A DNA stretch of 64,000 nt from Pseudomonas frederiksbergensis (GCF_900105495.1 NZ_FNTF01000002.1:4394501-4458500), one strand, 5' to 3'. Positions 31,805 through 41,645 are shown, counted from the stretch's first letter. Translations and numbers: made by a program. The notes: generated from the letters alone by a model not told the origin.

Positions 31805-33424
31805 CTAGACCTTGAACCGCGCCACCGTCTGGTGCAGCGCCCCGGCCATCTGCGCCAAATCGTGACCCGCCGTGTGAGTATGTTGGGCACCCAGCAAGAC
31901 CTGCTCGGACAAGTTGCGGATGCCCATCAGATTACGATCCACCTCCCGCGCCACCAACGCCTGCTCTTCCGTGGCACTGGCAATCATCATGTTGCGCTCG
32001 TTGATCTGTGAGATCGACCGAGTGATTTCGTCCAATGCATCCCCCGAGCGCTGCGCCACTTCAAGGGTGGCCCGAACCAGGTTGCTGCTGCTTTGCATGG
32101 CCGTCACGGCATGGCCGGTATCGAGACGAATGTTGCCAATCATCTGCTCGATTTCCTGGGTGGACTCTTGCGTGCGATGGGCCAGGGCGCGCACTTCATC
32201 GGCGACCACGGCAAAACCGCGTCCGGCATCCCCGGCACGGGCCGCTTCAATGGCCGCGTTGAGGGCCAGCAAATTGGTCTGCTCGGCGATGCTGCGAATC
32301 ACGTCCAGCACCTTGCTGATGTCCTGCACCCGGCCCGCCAGTTGCTCGATGCGCTGTGAGGTGTCGGTGACGCCATCGGCCAATGCGCCGATTGAAACCA
32401 CGGTTTCCTGAACCTGTTCACGCCCGCGCTGTGCGGTTTGCTCGGACTGCCGCGAGGCCTCGGAAGTGCTGACCGCATTGCGCGCCACTTCGTCGACCGC
32501 CGCGGTCATCTGGTTCACCGCGGTGGCTGCCTGTTCGATCTCCAGCCCCTGCAATTGCAGGTTGCTGCTGGTCTGGCTGCTGACCGCACTCAGCTCTTCG
32601 GAGGAACTGGCCACCTGGTCCACCGACGTCGCGATGTGCTTGACCATGGCATTCAGACTTTGCTGCATCTGGTGCATGTTCATCATCACGCTGCCGCCGA
32701 CACTTGAGTTCACGGGCACCTGAATCGTCAGGTCGCCCTGAGCGATCTGACTCAAAAACCGTGCGGCATCATCCGGCTCGCCGCCCAATGGCCGGGTCAC
32801 ACTGCGTGTGACGATTACCGCGGCGGCGATGACCAGCGCCACACAGAACAAAAACAACCCGAGCATATTGCGCCGGGCATCGCTGTACAGCTCCTGAGCC
32901 GACTGTTCCCGGTCGGCGAATATTTTGCCTTGCAGTACCATCAACTGGTCCAGGCTGGCATAAACCTCGCGCTCGGCCGGCACGACCTTTTGCTTCAGCT
33001 GTGCCATGGCGTCATCGAAAGCACCTTGCCGGATCAGCACCTGCACTTGAGTGAACGCCGCCACGTAGGCTTCGCGATTCTTCTTCAGCGCGGCATAAGC
33101 GCTTTTGCCCTCCGGCAAATAGAACAAAGGTTCAAGCGTTTCGAGTGCCTGGGTGATGCGTTTCTTGGTGGCGTCGATTGACTGCTGCACTTGCTGATTG
33201 TCTTTATCGATCAGCAAATCCCGGGTGTTCCGGGCGTTATCGCGCACACCGGTGGCGATGACCATGATCGGGTCGATCTTCGGCCAGTCCTGCTTGACGA
33301 TGACGACCGCCTGTTCCTTGAGCGTCGCCAGGTCGTGCAACGCGTAAAACGCCATACCCATCAAGGCCAGCGGCGCGATTGCAAAGCCGATGACGATACG
33401 TTGTGCCGTGGTTAATTTGGCCAT
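31805..33424 (-). CDS. Methyl-accepting chemotaxis protein
   Basis: A protein of 539 residues starting 'MAKLTTAQRIVIGFAIAPLALMG' at the ATG with GGGGAG eight bases upstream. The first membrane helix (about 9-30) is followed by a helical-bundle periplasmic sensor (31-195), a second membrane helix (about 197-217) and a HAMP domain. The cytoplasmic hairpin has the highly conserved tip 'EQTNLLALNAAIEAARAGDAGRGFAVVADEVRALA'. It has no C-terminal CheR pentapeptide. The signal recognised is unknown. Confidence 0.95.
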   Translation of the reverse strand: MAKLTTAQRIVIGFAIAPLALMGMAFYALHDLATLKEQAVVIVKQDWPKIDPIMVIATGVRDNARNTRDLLIDKDNQQVQQSIDATKKRITQALETLEPLFYLPEGKSAYAALKKNREAYVAAFTQVQVLIRQGAFDDAMAQLKQKVVPAEREVYASLDQLMVLQGKIFADREQSAQELYSDARRNMLGLFLFCVALVIAAAVIVTRSVTRPLGGEPDDAARFLSQIAQGDLTIQVPVNSSVGGSVMMNMHQMQQSLNAMVKHIATSVDQVASSSEELSAVSSQTSSNLQLQGLEIEQAATAVNQMTAAVDEVARNAVSTSEASRQSEQTAQRGREQVQETVVSIGALADGVTDTSQRIEQLAGRVQDISKVLDVIRSIAEQTNLLALNAAIEAARAGDAGRGFAVVADEVRALAHRTQESTQEIEQMIGNIRLDTGHAVTAMQSSSNLVRATLEVAQRSGDALDEITRSISQINERNMMIASATEEQALVAREVDRNLMGIRNLSEQVLLGAQHTHTAGHDLAQMAGALHQTVARFKV

Positions 33425-33517
33425 ATCAAATGCTCCCCGTTTGATACCTGCCGATTGGCAGCGCATTTGAAAACCTAATGTTGGATATCCCTGTCAAACG
33501 TTAAACCTCAGCCTCGG

Positions 33518-34213
33518 TTACCCCCGTAATACAAAGGCTGGAAACAACTCGCGCATGGCATCCCATAACTCAGGAAGCAAGGCTTGTGCCGAAACACTTG
33601 GCAGCAACGGATCGAACATCCGCTCGGTGCGAACCAGTTGCACGGCGAAGCGTTTGACGCCGAGTTCGCTCAAGCGCCTGGCGAGGATCAGCAGACGCTC
33701 CGGTTCGAACAGATGCCAATGCACGGTGGTGCGACATTCGTAGTCGACGCCGCTGGCCAGCAGATGCTCAAGGCTGTGCCAGTTGGCCGTTCCGCTGCCT
33801 TCGACCCGGGTGATCGCCTGGCAATCCTCGGGCAACGCCTTGACATCGAAACCGACCCAATCGGCCCCGGTCAGCGCCTTGGCAAATGCAGCAGGCTTGA
33901 TCCCGGCGCTGTGCAAACCGATGCGAAATCCCATCGCCCGCACTTCATCCATGGCGCCGAGCAAACCGTCCTGCAAGGTCGGCTCACCGCCGCTGAACAC
34001 CACCGCATCGAGCAGGTCCTGACGCCGTTGCAGAAACGCCAACACCCGCCGCCAATCCACTTCGTCTGTGCCACGAGGCGGGATCAACTGCGGGTTATGG
34101 CAGTAACGACAACGCCAGGCGCAACCCTGGCAAAACAGCACGCAGGCGAGCTGTCCCGGATAGTCGATAGTGGTCAGGGGCACCATGCCCCCGACCCGAA
34201 GCGTTCGACTCAT
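33518..34213 (-). CDS. nrdG: Anaerobic ribonucleoside-triphosphate reductase activating protein NrdG
   Basis: A protein of 231 residues with the radical-SAM motif CxxxCxxC at Cys31, Cys35 and Cys38 ('CAWRCRYCHNPQL'). It makes the glycyl radical on the class III ribonucleotide reductase using SAM and an Fe-S cluster. The gene overlaps the short glycyl-radical gene by four bases. It is the last gene in the leftward nrdD operon. Confidence 0.94.
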   Translation of the reverse strand: MSRTLRVGGMVPLTTIDYPGQLACVLFCQGCAWRCRYCHNPQLIPPRGTDEVDWRRVLAFLQRRQDLLDAVVFSGGEPTLQDGLLGAMDEVRAMGFRIGLHSAGIKPAAFAKALTGADWVGFDVKALPEDCQAITRVEGSGTANWHSLEHLLASGVDYECRTTVHWHLFEPERLLILARRLSELGVKRFAVQLVRTERMFDPLLPSVSAQALLPELWDAMRELFPAFVLRG

Positions 34214-34377
34214 TGGCGCCCGGCCAGTGCCGCGCTTTCAGTGAAGTGCACCCGCTCGCGGTGTTCCGATTGTTTACCCGGATTGAACGCCGACACAGGG
34301 CGGTGATAACCCATTACCCGGGTCCAGACTTCGCAGCGTTGACGTTGAGCCTGGGGCAGTGTTTGCGATGCAGTCAT
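34210..34377 (-). CDS. Short protein carrying the NrdD glycyl-radical motif
   Basis: A protein of 55 residues starting 'MTASQTLPQAQRQRCEVWTRVMGYHRPVSAF', with AAGGAG seven bases before the ATG. The segment 'CEVWTRVMGYHRPVSAFNPGK' matches the glycyl-radical end of other class III reductases, with Gly23 as the likely radical carrier. The upstream NrdD ends just after its zinc-finger Cys residues, before this motif. The gene lies 32 bases after nrdD in another frame and has its own ribosome binding site, so it looks like a separately encoded C-terminal piece and not a recent frameshift. Confidence 0.75.
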   Translation of the reverse strand: MTASQTLPQAQRQRCEVWTRVMGYHRPVSAFNPGKQSEHRERVHFTESAALAGRQ

Positions 34378-34409
34378 GGTGAAGCTCCTTGCGGTTGAGT
34401 GGATCGAAA

Positions 34410-36425
34410 TCAATGAACGCTGCCGAGCTTTTGCTCTTTCAGCAGCAGTGCCTCGTCGCACTTGGGGCAGAACTCATGCTCGCCATCGAGGTAGCCGTGC
34501 ACCGGGCAGATGGAGAACGTCGGGGTCACGGTCAGGTACGGCAGGCGGAAGCGGCCAAGGGCTTTGCGCACCAGTTGCTTGCAGGCCTGGGTCGAGGAAA
34601 TCCGCTCGGCCATGTACAGGTGCAAGACCGTGCCGCCGGTGTATTTGCATTGCAGTTCGTCTTGAAGTTCCAGGGCCTCGAAAGGGTCTTCGGTGTAGTC
34701 CACGGGCAGTTGCGAGGAGTTGGTGTAATACGGCGCTTGCACGCTGCCCGCCTGGAGAATGTCGGGGTAGCGCTTGAGATCTTCCTTGGCGAAGCGGTAG
34801 GTCGTGCCCTCGGCCGGCGTCGCTTCCAGGTTGTACATGTGGCCGGTTTCTTCCTGGAATCGCAGCAACGTGGCGCGCACGTGATCGAGCATCTTCAGGG
34901 CAAACTGCCGGCCCTTCTCGGTGTGCATGCCCTCCTCGTCACCGGTGAAATTGCGCAGCATTTCATGCATGCCATTGAGGCCGATGGTGGAGAAATGGTT
35001 GCGCAGGGTTCCGAGGTAGCGCTTGGTGTACGGGTACAAACCGGCATCCATGTGGTGCTGAATCACCTTGCGCTTGACCTCCAGGCTTTCCATCGCCAGT
35101 TCCATCAGCGTGTCCAGGCGCTGCAGCAATCCGCTGGTATCACCCTTGAACACATAGCCCAACCGCGCGCAGTTGATGGTGACGACGCCGAGCGATCCGG
35201 TTTGCTCCGCTGAACCGAACAAGCCGCCGCCACGCTTGAGCAACTCGCGGACATCCAGCTGCAAACGGCAGCACATCGAGCGCACCTGATTGGGTTGCAG
35301 GTCCGAATTGAGGAAGTTCTGGAAATACGGCAGGCCGTAACGCGCAGTCATCTCGAACAGGCGATCGGCGTTTTCACTGTCCCACGGAAAGTCGTGGGTG
35401 ATGTTGTAGGTCGGGATCGGAAAGGTGAACACCCGCCCTTTCGCATCGCCGGCCTGCATCACCTCGATGTAGGCGCGGTTGAGCAGCTCCATTTCGACTT
35501 GCAGGTCGCCATAGGCGAACGGCATTTCCTCACCGCCGATGACGGGTATCTGCTCACGCAAATCCTGCGGGCACACCCAGTCGAAAGTCAGGTTGGTGAA
35601 CGGCGTCTGGGTGCCCCAGCGCGAGGGAACATTAAGGTTGTAGATGAACTCCTGGATCGCCTGGCGCACCTCCTGATAACTCAGTTGATCCTTGCGCACA
35701 TAGGGCGCCAGGTAGGTGTCGAACGAGCTGAACGCCTGGGCCCCGGCCCATTCGTTTTGCAACGTGCCGAGGAAATTCACCATCTGCCCCAGGGCACTGC
35801 TCAAGTGCTTAGGCGGACCGGCTTCGACACGCCCCGGCACACCGTTGAGCCCTTCGTGCAGCAGGGTGCGCAGCGACCAGCCGGCGCAGTAACCGGCGAG
35901 CATGTCGAGGTCGTGCACATGCAAATCCGCCTCACGGTGAGCCTGGCCAATAGCCTCGCTGTACACCTCGTCCAGCCAGTAGTTGGCGGTGACTTTGCCT
36001 GATACGTTCAACACCAGCCCGCCCAGTGAGTAGCCTTGATTGGCGTTGGCCTGGACCCGCCAGTCTTCGCGGTCGAGGTATTCGTTCATCGAGGTCGCGA
36101 CTTCGACCATGGTCCGGCGGTCACGCCGCAAGCGCCCGTGCTGTTCGCGGTAGACGATGTAGGCGCGCATCGCGAGGAAAAAACCGGCGTCCATCAACAC
36201 CCGTTCAACACGATCCTGGATTTGCTCGACATGCAGCCTCGGCAACCCTTCGAGCCTGGCCAATACCGCGTCTAGCAAGCCTTCAACCTCAACCTCGCCG
36301 TACTCCCCTGTCGCCTTGCCGGCGGCGATCAATGCCTGACGGATCTTGTCGGCATCGAAGGCGACCTGACTGCCATCGCGCTTGTGCAAGCGGTTACATC
36401 CTACTGCGATCAGCGTGCTCTGCAT
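34410..36425 (-). CDS. nrdD: Anaerobic ribonucleoside-triphosphate reductase NrdD (large polypeptide)
   Basis: A protein of 671 residues from the ATG at 36425 (GGAGG four bases upstream; an ATG 15 bases earlier contains that motif within its reading and is less likely). It has an N-terminal ATP cone ('DGSQVAFDADKIRQALIAAGKATG'), the catalytic barrel with 'LQVEMELLNRAYIEVMQAGDAKGRVFTFPIPTYNI' and a C-terminal zinc site 'CPVHGYLDGEHEFCPKCDEAL'. The usual radical-bearing tail is missing and appears in the next gene. It makes dNTPs without oxygen. A perfect ANR box lies 87 bases upstream. Confidence 0.94.
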   Translation of the reverse strand: MQSTLIAVGCNRLHKRDGSQVAFDADKIRQALIAAGKATGEYGEVEVEGLLDAVLARLEGLPRLHVEQIQDRVERVLMDAGFFLAMRAYIVYREQHGRLRRDRRTMVEVATSMNEYLDREDWRVQANANQGYSLGGLVLNVSGKVTANYWLDEVYSEAIGQAHREADLHVHDLDMLAGYCAGWSLRTLLHEGLNGVPGRVEAGPPKHLSSALGQMVNFLGTLQNEWAGAQAFSSFDTYLAPYVRKDQLSYQEVRQAIQEFIYNLNVPSRWGTQTPFTNLTFDWVCPQDLREQIPVIGGEEMPFAYGDLQVEMELLNRAYIEVMQAGDAKGRVFTFPIPTYNITHDFPWDSENADRLFEMTARYGLPYFQNFLNSDLQPNQVRSMCCRLQLDVRELLKRGGGLFGSAEQTGSLGVVTINCARLGYVFKGDTSGLLQRLDTLMELAMESLEVKRKVIQHHMDAGLYPYTKRYLGTLRNHFSTIGLNGMHEMLRNFTGDEEGMHTEKGRQFALKMLDHVRATLLRFQEETGHMYNLEATPAEGTTYRFAKEDLKRYPDILQAGSVQAPYYTNSSQLPVDYTEDPFEALELQDELQCKYTGGTVLHLYMAERISSTQACKQLVRKALGRFRLPYLTVTPTFSICPVHGYLDGEHEFCPKCDEALLLKEQKLGSVH

Positions 36426-36511
36426 TTGGCCTCCAGACACTACATATAGACTTAAATAAACTTAAAACCACAACATGCAGTGAAGGCTACGGACAAAGTG
36501 CTGATCTGCAA

Positions 36512-36525
36512 TTGATCGATATCAA
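36512..36525. promoter_or_regulatory. ANR/FNR box upstream of nrdD
   Basis: TTGAT-CGAT-ATCAA, a perfect FNR/ANR consensus, is centred about 93 bases from the nrdD start and is oriented for control of the class III reductase operon at low oxygen. Confidence 0.85.
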
Positions 36526-36561
36526 GATTTGGCGGTGAATCTGTGACAAGCGCGGGTCCCA

Positions 36562-36654
36562 TGTGGGAGCGGGCTTGCCCGCGATGGCGGTCTATCTGTC
36601 AACATTGATGTTGGATGTAATGGCCTCTTCGCGGGCAAGCCCGCTCCCACATGG
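36562..36654. repeat. Inverted pair of Pseudomonas REP elements
   Basis: The REP core TGTGGGAGCGGGCTTGCCCG begins at 36562 and its inverse CGGGCAAGCCCGCTCCCACA ends at about 36651. The two units face each other across 37 bases, forming a BIME-type palindrome between moaA and the nrdD promoter region. It may act as an mRNA 3' end or gyrase site. A single relative lies at 52170. Confidence 0.88.
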
Positions 36655-36687
36655 ATTGGTTGTATTTTTTGAATCGTGCAAGACAGC

Positions 36688-37680
36688 TCAACCCCCACTC
36701 ATGTTCATGAACCGCACAATCTGCACCTCCCCTTCGGGGCTGAAATCGTGGCGCAATGGCTTGCCGCGCAAGGCCTTCTGCACCGCGTTGATCACCGGCT
36801 GGTCATCCAACGGATATCGCCTCAGCAATCCACGCAAGTCCAGCGCATCGTCCTGCCCCAGACACAGCAACAGCTTCCCTTCAACGGTCATCCGCACCCG
36901 ATTACAGCTGCCACAAAAGTTGTGGCTGTTGGGCGAAATGAACCCGATCCGGGTATCGGGATGGCGTTCCAGGCGCACGTAGCGCGCCGGTCCGCCGCTG
37001 TTTTCGGTGCTGTCGAGCAAGCGATGCTGGCTGGCGATCAGCGTGCGCACTTCGTCGCTGGAACAAAACGACTCGCCCCGGGAACGACCGACGTCGCCCA
37101 AGGGCATTTCTTCGATGAAACTGATGTCGATGCGCTGGTCGATGGCGTACTGCACCAACGCCGGGACCTCATCGAGGTTACGCCCCTTCATCACCACGCA
37201 GTTGAGTTTGATCCGCTCAAACCCCGCGTCCCGAGCCGCTTCGATGCCGTTGAGCACCTGGTCGAGATCGCCGATGCGGGTGATCGCGCGAAATTTCTGT
37301 CCGTCCAGGCTATCGAGGCTGATGTTCATCCGCTTGACCCCGGCGTCGACCAACGGCCGGGCCAGGCGGCTCAGTTGCGAGCCGTTGCTGGTCATCACCA
37401 GTTCGCGCAAACCGGGCAGCGCGGCGATGTTGCGACACAGTTCGACAATGCCCGGACGAATCAGCGGCTCACCACCGGTCAGACGGATTTTGCGTACGCC
37501 CAACCCGACGAACAGCGTCGCCAAACGCTGCAACTCTTCCAGGGTGAGCACCTGCTGACGCGGCAGGAACGTCATGTTTTTCGCCATGCAATACACACAG
37601 CGAAAATCACAGCGGTCCGTCACCGACATCCGCAGATAATCGATCTGCCGCCCAAAGCCATCCTGCATTACAGCGTTCAT
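36688..37680 (-). CDS. moaA: GTP 3',8-cyclase MoaA
   Basis: A protein of 330 residues starting '[24 protein letters not shown]' at the ATG with GGGAG five bases upstream. The radical-SAM motif is Cys24-x3-Cys28-x2-Cys31, and the second cluster site is '[22 protein letters not shown]'. The C-terminal Gly-Gly is present. It makes cyclic pyranopterin precursor for molybdopterin, the cofactor that NarG needs. As the last gene of the nar operon it supplies extra cofactor during nitrate respiration. Confidence 0.96.
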   Translation of the reverse strand: MNAVMQDGFGRQIDYLRMSVTDRCDFRCVYCMAKNMTFLPRQQVLTLEELQRLATLFVGLGVRKIRLTGGEPLIRPGIVELCRNIAALPGLRELVMTSNGSQLSRLARPLVDAGVKRMNISLDSLDGQKFRAITRIGDLDQVLNGIEAARDAGFERIKLNCVVMKGRNLDEVPALVQYAIDQRIDISFIEEMPLGDVGRSRGESFCSSDEVRTLIASQHRLLDSTENSGGPARYVRLERHPDTRIGFISPNSHNFCGSCNRVRMTVEGKLLLCLGQDDALDLRGLLRRYPLDDQPVINAVQKALRGKPLRHDFSPEGEVQIVRFMNMSGG

Positions 37681-37705
37681 CACATCTCCCGGTTTGCCTC
37701 GAGGC

Positions 37706-38665
37706 TCACTGCACCAGCGGTGAGTCGGCGCCCTGCAAGTGGATACCGCGAATATCCGCCGCACCGATCAGGGTTTGCAGGTACTGCACCAGCGCTTTTT
37801 GCCAGACGCCTTGCTGCAACTGCGTGCGAATCGCCGTCGACACCACTTCATAGGGCAACGGCATGCCTTCGATTCGCTGATCGACGCTGATCACATGCCA
37901 GCCGTAGCGACTTTCCAGCGGTTTGCTGGCCAGGCCCGGTGCCAGGGTGAACAACTGACGCTCCAGTTCAGGCACCGTCTGGCCCTTGCTGATCTGCCCC
38001 AGAGAACCGCCCTGAGCCTTCGACGGGCAGGCCGAATATTTCATCGCCAGCTCGGCGAAACTGCCGGGGAATTCATCCAGTTGCTGCAACAGGACTTCAG
38101 CCTGACCCTGCGCAAGTTCCCTAGCTTCGACATCGTCCGGCGCGCACTCGAGCAGGATGTGCCGCACCGCCAACAACGGCGCGCTGTGGAAGCGTCCGCG
38201 ATTGTTTTCGTAGTAACGCAGACTCGACTCCTCGTCGCACTGCGGCACTTTCACCTCACGTTCGAGCAACAAGCGCGTGGCCGCTTCTTCTTCGTTCTCA
38301 CCGGCGCTGATCTCCAGCGACACACCGAGTTCGGTGATGCGCTGCTGCAACAATTCGCGGATCACCAGCGCCCGGGCGGCCAGATAGACTGCCTCCTCGC
38401 GGCTTTCGGCCGGGTGATATTGCAGCTCCTGGGCCATCGCTTCCGGGGTGATCGACACCTCGTTGACGCTGATGATCGGCCATTCCTGCTCACTGCTGGC
38501 GATCAACTGCGCCGGGGCGTCATCGGCCCCTGCGGGTTCAACCGGCAGGGCTTCGAACTGCGCCGCTACGACCGGCGCAATGTCGAGAACAGCCTCGGCC
38601 TTTTTTGAAGAACCGCAGCCACCGCTGCCCCCATTACCGCCACCACATCCACATCCACCTGACAT
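37706..38665 (-). CDS. PpiC-type peptidylprolyl isomerase with Cys/Gly-rich N-terminus
   Basis: A protein of 319 residues. The N-terminus is a Gly/Cys-rich tail (five Cys in the first 18 residues, no signal peptide). Residues about 70-150 are a SurA/NifM-like helical region, and 160-270 a parvulin domain ('[46 protein letters not shown]'). It is found between narI and moaA in pseudomonad nar operons and probably assists maturation or stability of the reductase. The Cys-rich tail may bind metal. Confidence 0.88.
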   Translation of the reverse strand: MSGGCGCGGGNGGSGGCGSSKKAEAVLDIAPVVAAQFEALPVEPAGADDAPAQLIASSEQEWPIISVNEVSITPEAMAQELQYHPAESREEAVYLAARALVIRELLQQRITELGVSLEISAGENEEEAATRLLLEREVKVPQCDEESSLRYYENNRGRFHSAPLLAVRHILLECAPDDVEARELAQGQAEVLLQQLDEFPGSFAELAMKYSACPSKAQGGSLGQISKGQTVPELERQLFTLAPGLASKPLESRYGWHVISVDQRIEGMPLPYEVVSTAIRTQLQQGVWQKALVQYLQTLIGAADIRGIHLQGADSPLVQ

Positions 38666-38675
38666 GATTGTCTCC

Positions 38676-39356
38676 TCAGTACTTCTGACGAACGATTTGA
38701 TAACGACGCCCCAGGTACCAGATCGGTGCGCTGATCATGTGTACGAGACGGGTGAAGGGGAACAGCACAAACAGGGTCAAGCCGAGAAACACATGCAATT
38801 TGTAGATCAACCCGACCGGCGCGATGGCCGCCGCTGCTTCCACCGGCCGCAACAGCACGGTGTTCTGCGCCCAATCGGCGAGCATCACCATCACCGAGCC
38901 GTCCATGTGGCCGGTGGACGCGACGATGGTCAGCAGACCGAGCAGCAATTGCGCCAGCAGCACCAGCAGAATCAGGATGTCCGAAGGGCTGGAAGTAGCG
39001 CGGACCCGAGGGTCGTTGAGCCGCCGGTTAACCAGCATCAGCAGGCCGATCAGGCACAGCAGGCCGAAGAACCCGCCCGAGACCATTGCCAGCAACTGCT
39101 TGTTCTCAGTGCTGATCACGTGGTGATAAATCGACGCCGGGGTCAACAGGCCGACGAAGTGTCCGGCCAGCACGAACAACACGCCGACGTGAAAGAGGTT
39201 GCTCGCCACGCGCATCCCGCGCTGATTGAGCATCTGGCTCGAACCTGCTTTCCAGCTGTATTGCGACAGGTCGAAGCGCGCCCAACTGCCGATCAGGCAA
39301 ATGGCCAAAGCGACGTAGGGATAGACCCCGAACAACAACAGGTTCCATTTAGACAT
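38676..39356 (-). CDS. narI: Respiratory nitrate reductase gamma subunit NarI
   Basis: A protein of 226 residues with five membrane helices and the paired heme-b histidines in 'NLFHVGVLFVLAGHFVGLL' and 'YKLHVFLGLTLFVLFPFTRLVH'. It takes electrons from quinol at the periplasmic side and passes them to NarH. Starts eight bases inside narJ. It anchors NarGH to the inner membrane. Confidence 0.97.
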   Translation of the reverse strand: MSKWNLLLFGVYPYVALAICLIGSWARFDLSQYSWKAGSSQMLNQRGMRVASNLFHVGVLFVLAGHFVGLLTPASIYHHVISTENKQLLAMVSGGFFGLLCLIGLLMLVNRRLNDPRVRATSSPSDILILLVLLAQLLLGLLTIVASTGHMDGSVMVMLADWAQNTVLLRPVEAAAAIAPVGLIYKLHVFLGLTLFVLFPFTRLVHMISAPIWYLGRRYQIVRQKY

Positions 39357-40104
39357 TGCCTACCTCCTTGGCTGGCGCGGCGGCCAGCCCTTCATGCTGA
39401 AAATCCACCCAGTGCAACGGCACTGCGCTTTCCTCGCGGGCCTTGCCCGGTGCGCTTGGCAGCGAACTGCAACGGTCTTGCTGTTCGGCCTGGAGAAAGT
39501 CCACGGCTTCCTCTTCCCAGATCTTGTCGAGGGCTTCGAGGGAGTCGTCACGCGGTTCCGCCGCCACCTGCGCCCGCAGGTCGGCGACCGCCTGATGCGG
39601 CTCGGCCCCGGCAATTTGCAGCAATGCCCGGAAGCAGCTGGCATAGGCGCTTTCACGCTCTTCCAGACGTGCGGCGAGCAAGGCCAGCAAGTGCGAAACA
39701 TCCGCCAGGCCCTCGCGGGCCTCGATGTCTTCGCGGGTGGACAAGAACTCCAGGTACAGCGGGATATAGTCCGGCAGCTCTTTGACGCCGATGGCAAAAC
39801 CGGCTTCTTCGTATTGCGCCATCATGTCGACCATCGCCTGACCACGGTCGCGGGACTCGCCGTGCACATGTTCAAACAACAGCAACGACAGCGAACGACC
39901 CCGGCCGAACAGCGCACCGTAGTGCTCCTGCCCATCCATCAGGTCATTGGCGCAGATCAGCTCGAGCAATTCGAACAACGCACCGCGCTGTGTCGGGCTG
40001 ATTTCCCGGGACTGGATAATCGCTTGCTCCAGTTCGTCGCGACCGCCAATCAGCGTCTCGGTCGGGTAATCGAGCAGCAGCGAAATCACTTTGAGAATTT
40101 GCAT
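39349..40104 (-). CDS. narJ: Nitrate reductase chaperone NarJ
   Basis: A protein of 251 residues starting 'MQILKVISLLLDYPTETLIGG' at the ATG with GGAGG seven bases away (another ATG six bases before is too close to it). The helical TorD/DmsD-like fold with 'HVHGESRDRGQAMVDMMAQYEEAGF' is typical. NarJ assists cofactor insertion into NarG. The C-terminal tail (about 205-250) is longer and less conserved. It starts two bases after narH. Confidence 0.95.
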   Translation of the reverse strand: MQILKVISLLLDYPTETLIGGRDELEQAIIQSREISPTQRGALFELLELICANDLMDGQEHYGALFGRGRSLSLLLFEHVHGESRDRGQAMVDMMAQYEEAGFAIGVKELPDYIPLYLEFLSTREDIEAREGLADVSHLLALLAARLEERESAYASCFRALLQIAGAEPHQAVADLRAQVAAEPRDDSLEALDKIWEEEAVDFLQAEQQDRCSSLPSAPGKAREESAVPLHWVDFQHEGLAAAPAKEVGNV

Positions 40105-40106
40105 GC

Positions 40107-41645
40107 TCATTCCTCCCACAACTGCACGGTTTTCAGGATGTCGCGGCGGTTGGCTTTCTTGGCACCAAACATGTTGGTGTCGGAACTGCCGCTACAGCCG
40201 CTGCCGAAACTGAAGCCGCAACCGGAGCGCTCGGCAAAGGCGTCACTCATGGCGTCTTCACGGTGCGCGCTCGGCACCACAAAGCGGTCTTCATAGTTGG
40301 CGATCGCCAGGTAGCGATACATCTCCTCGACCTGGGCCACGCTCAAGCCAACATCCTTGAGTACTTGCAGGTCCTGAACGCCGTCGACTTGCTCGGAGCG
40401 TTTGTAGGCGCGCATCGCCAGCAAGCGCTTAAGCGCACGCTTGACCGGTTTTTCATCGCCCGCCGTCAGCAGGTTGGCCAGGTACTTCAGTGGAATACGC
40501 AGGCTGTCGACGTCCGGGATCACTCCGTTCATGCCGACGGTGCCGGCAGTGGCAGCGTTCTGGATCGGCGACAGCGGCGGTACGTACCAAACCATCGGCA
40601 AGGTGCGGTATTCCGGGTGCAGCGGCAGTGCGAGTTTCCAGTCCACGGCCATTTTGTAGACCGGCGAACGCTGGGCTGAATCAATCACCGACTGCGGTAC
40701 GCCATCGGCCAGGGCCTGACGAATCACTGCCGGGTCGTTCGGATCGAGGAAGATCTCCAGTTGTTTCTCGTACAGGTCCTGCTCATTGGCGGTGCTCGCC
40801 ACTTCGCTGATGCGGTCGGCGTCATACAACAGCACACCGAGGTAGCGGATGCGCCCGACGCAGGTTTCCGCGCAAACGGTCGGCATCCCGGCTTCGATAC
40901 GCGGGTAGCAGAAGATGCACTTCTCGGACTTGCCACTCTTCCAGTTGAAATAGATCTTCTTGTACGGGCAGCCGCTGATGCACATCCGCCAGCCCCGGCA
41001 TTTCTCCTGGTCGATCAGGACGATGCCGTCTTCTTCACGCTTGTAGATCGCCCCGCTCGGGCACGCCGCTGCGCACGTCGGGTTGAGGCAGTGCTCGCAC
41101 AGGCGCGGCAAATACATCATGAAGGTGTTTTCGTACTCGCCGTAAATGTCCGCCTGGATCTTGTCGAAGTTCTTGTCCTTGCGACGCTTGGCGAATTCGG
41201 TGCCGAGGATCTCTTCCCAGTTCGGGCCCCACTCGATTTTTTCCATGCGCTTGCCGGAGATCAGCGAACGCGGACGCGCGGTGGGTTGATGCTCGCCCAG
41301 CGGCGCGGTGTGCAGGTGCTGGTAATCGAAGTCGAACGGTTCGTAGTAGTCGTCGAGGCTCGGCAGGTCCGGGTTGGCGAAGATGTTCGCCAACACGCGG
41401 AATTTACCGCCGATGCGTGGGTTGATCGTGCCGTTGGCGTTGCGGATCCAGCCGCCCTTCCACTTGTCCTGGTTTTCCCATTCTTTCGGGTAGCCGATCC
41501 CGGGTTTCGATTCGACGTTGTTGAACCAGGCGTATTCCATGCCTTCACGGCTGGTCCAGACGTTTTTGCAGGTGATCGAGCAGGTGTGGCAACCGATGCA
41601 TTTGTCCAGGTTCAGAACCATGCCGATTTGTGAGCGAATCTTCAT
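40107..41645 (-). CDS. narH: Respiratory nitrate reductase beta subunit NarH
   Basis: A protein of 512 residues starting 'MKIRSQIGMVLNLDKCIGCHTC'. Four cluster motifs are visible: 'CIGCHTCSITC', 'CEHCLNPTCAAACP', 'CRGWRMCISGCP' (its Trp marks the 3Fe-4S site) and 'CIFCYPRIEAGMPTVCAETC'. The C-terminus has a Cys/Gly-rich stretch 'RSGCGFSFGSGCSGSS'. It carries electrons from NarI heme to NarG. The start lies just after the narG stop; longer upstream readings of the frame lie inside narG. Confidence 0.97.
   Translation of the reverse strand: MKIRSQIGMVLNLDKCIGCHTCSITCKNVWTSREGMEYAWFNNVESKPGIGYPKEWENQDKWKGGWIRNANGTINPRIGGKFRVLANIFANPDLPSLDDYYEPFDFDYQHLHTAPLGEHQPTARPRSLISGKRMEKIEWGPNWEEILGTEFAKRRKDKNFDKIQADIYGEYENTFMMYLPRLCEHCLNPTCAAACPSGAIYKREEDGIVLIDQEKCRGWRMCISGCPYKKIYFNWKSGKSEKCIFCYPRIEAGMPTVCAETCVGRIRYLGVLLYDADRISEVASTANEQDLYEKQLEIFLDPNDPAVIRQALADGVPQSVIDSAQRSPVYKMAVDWKLALPLHPEYRTLPMVWYVPPLSPIQNAATAGTVGMNGVIPDVDSLRIPLKYLANLLTAGDEKPVKRALKRLLAMRAYKRSEQVDGVQDLQVLKDVGLSVAQVEEMYRYLAIANYEDRFVVPSAHREDAMSDAFAERSGCGFSFGSGCSGSSDTNMFGAKKANRRDILKTVQLWEE

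Noticed and set aside
38448..39785. A 445-codon plus-strand frame opposite narI and narJ
   Set aside because: His/Gln/Arg/Pro-rich antisense shadow of convincing minus-strand genes.
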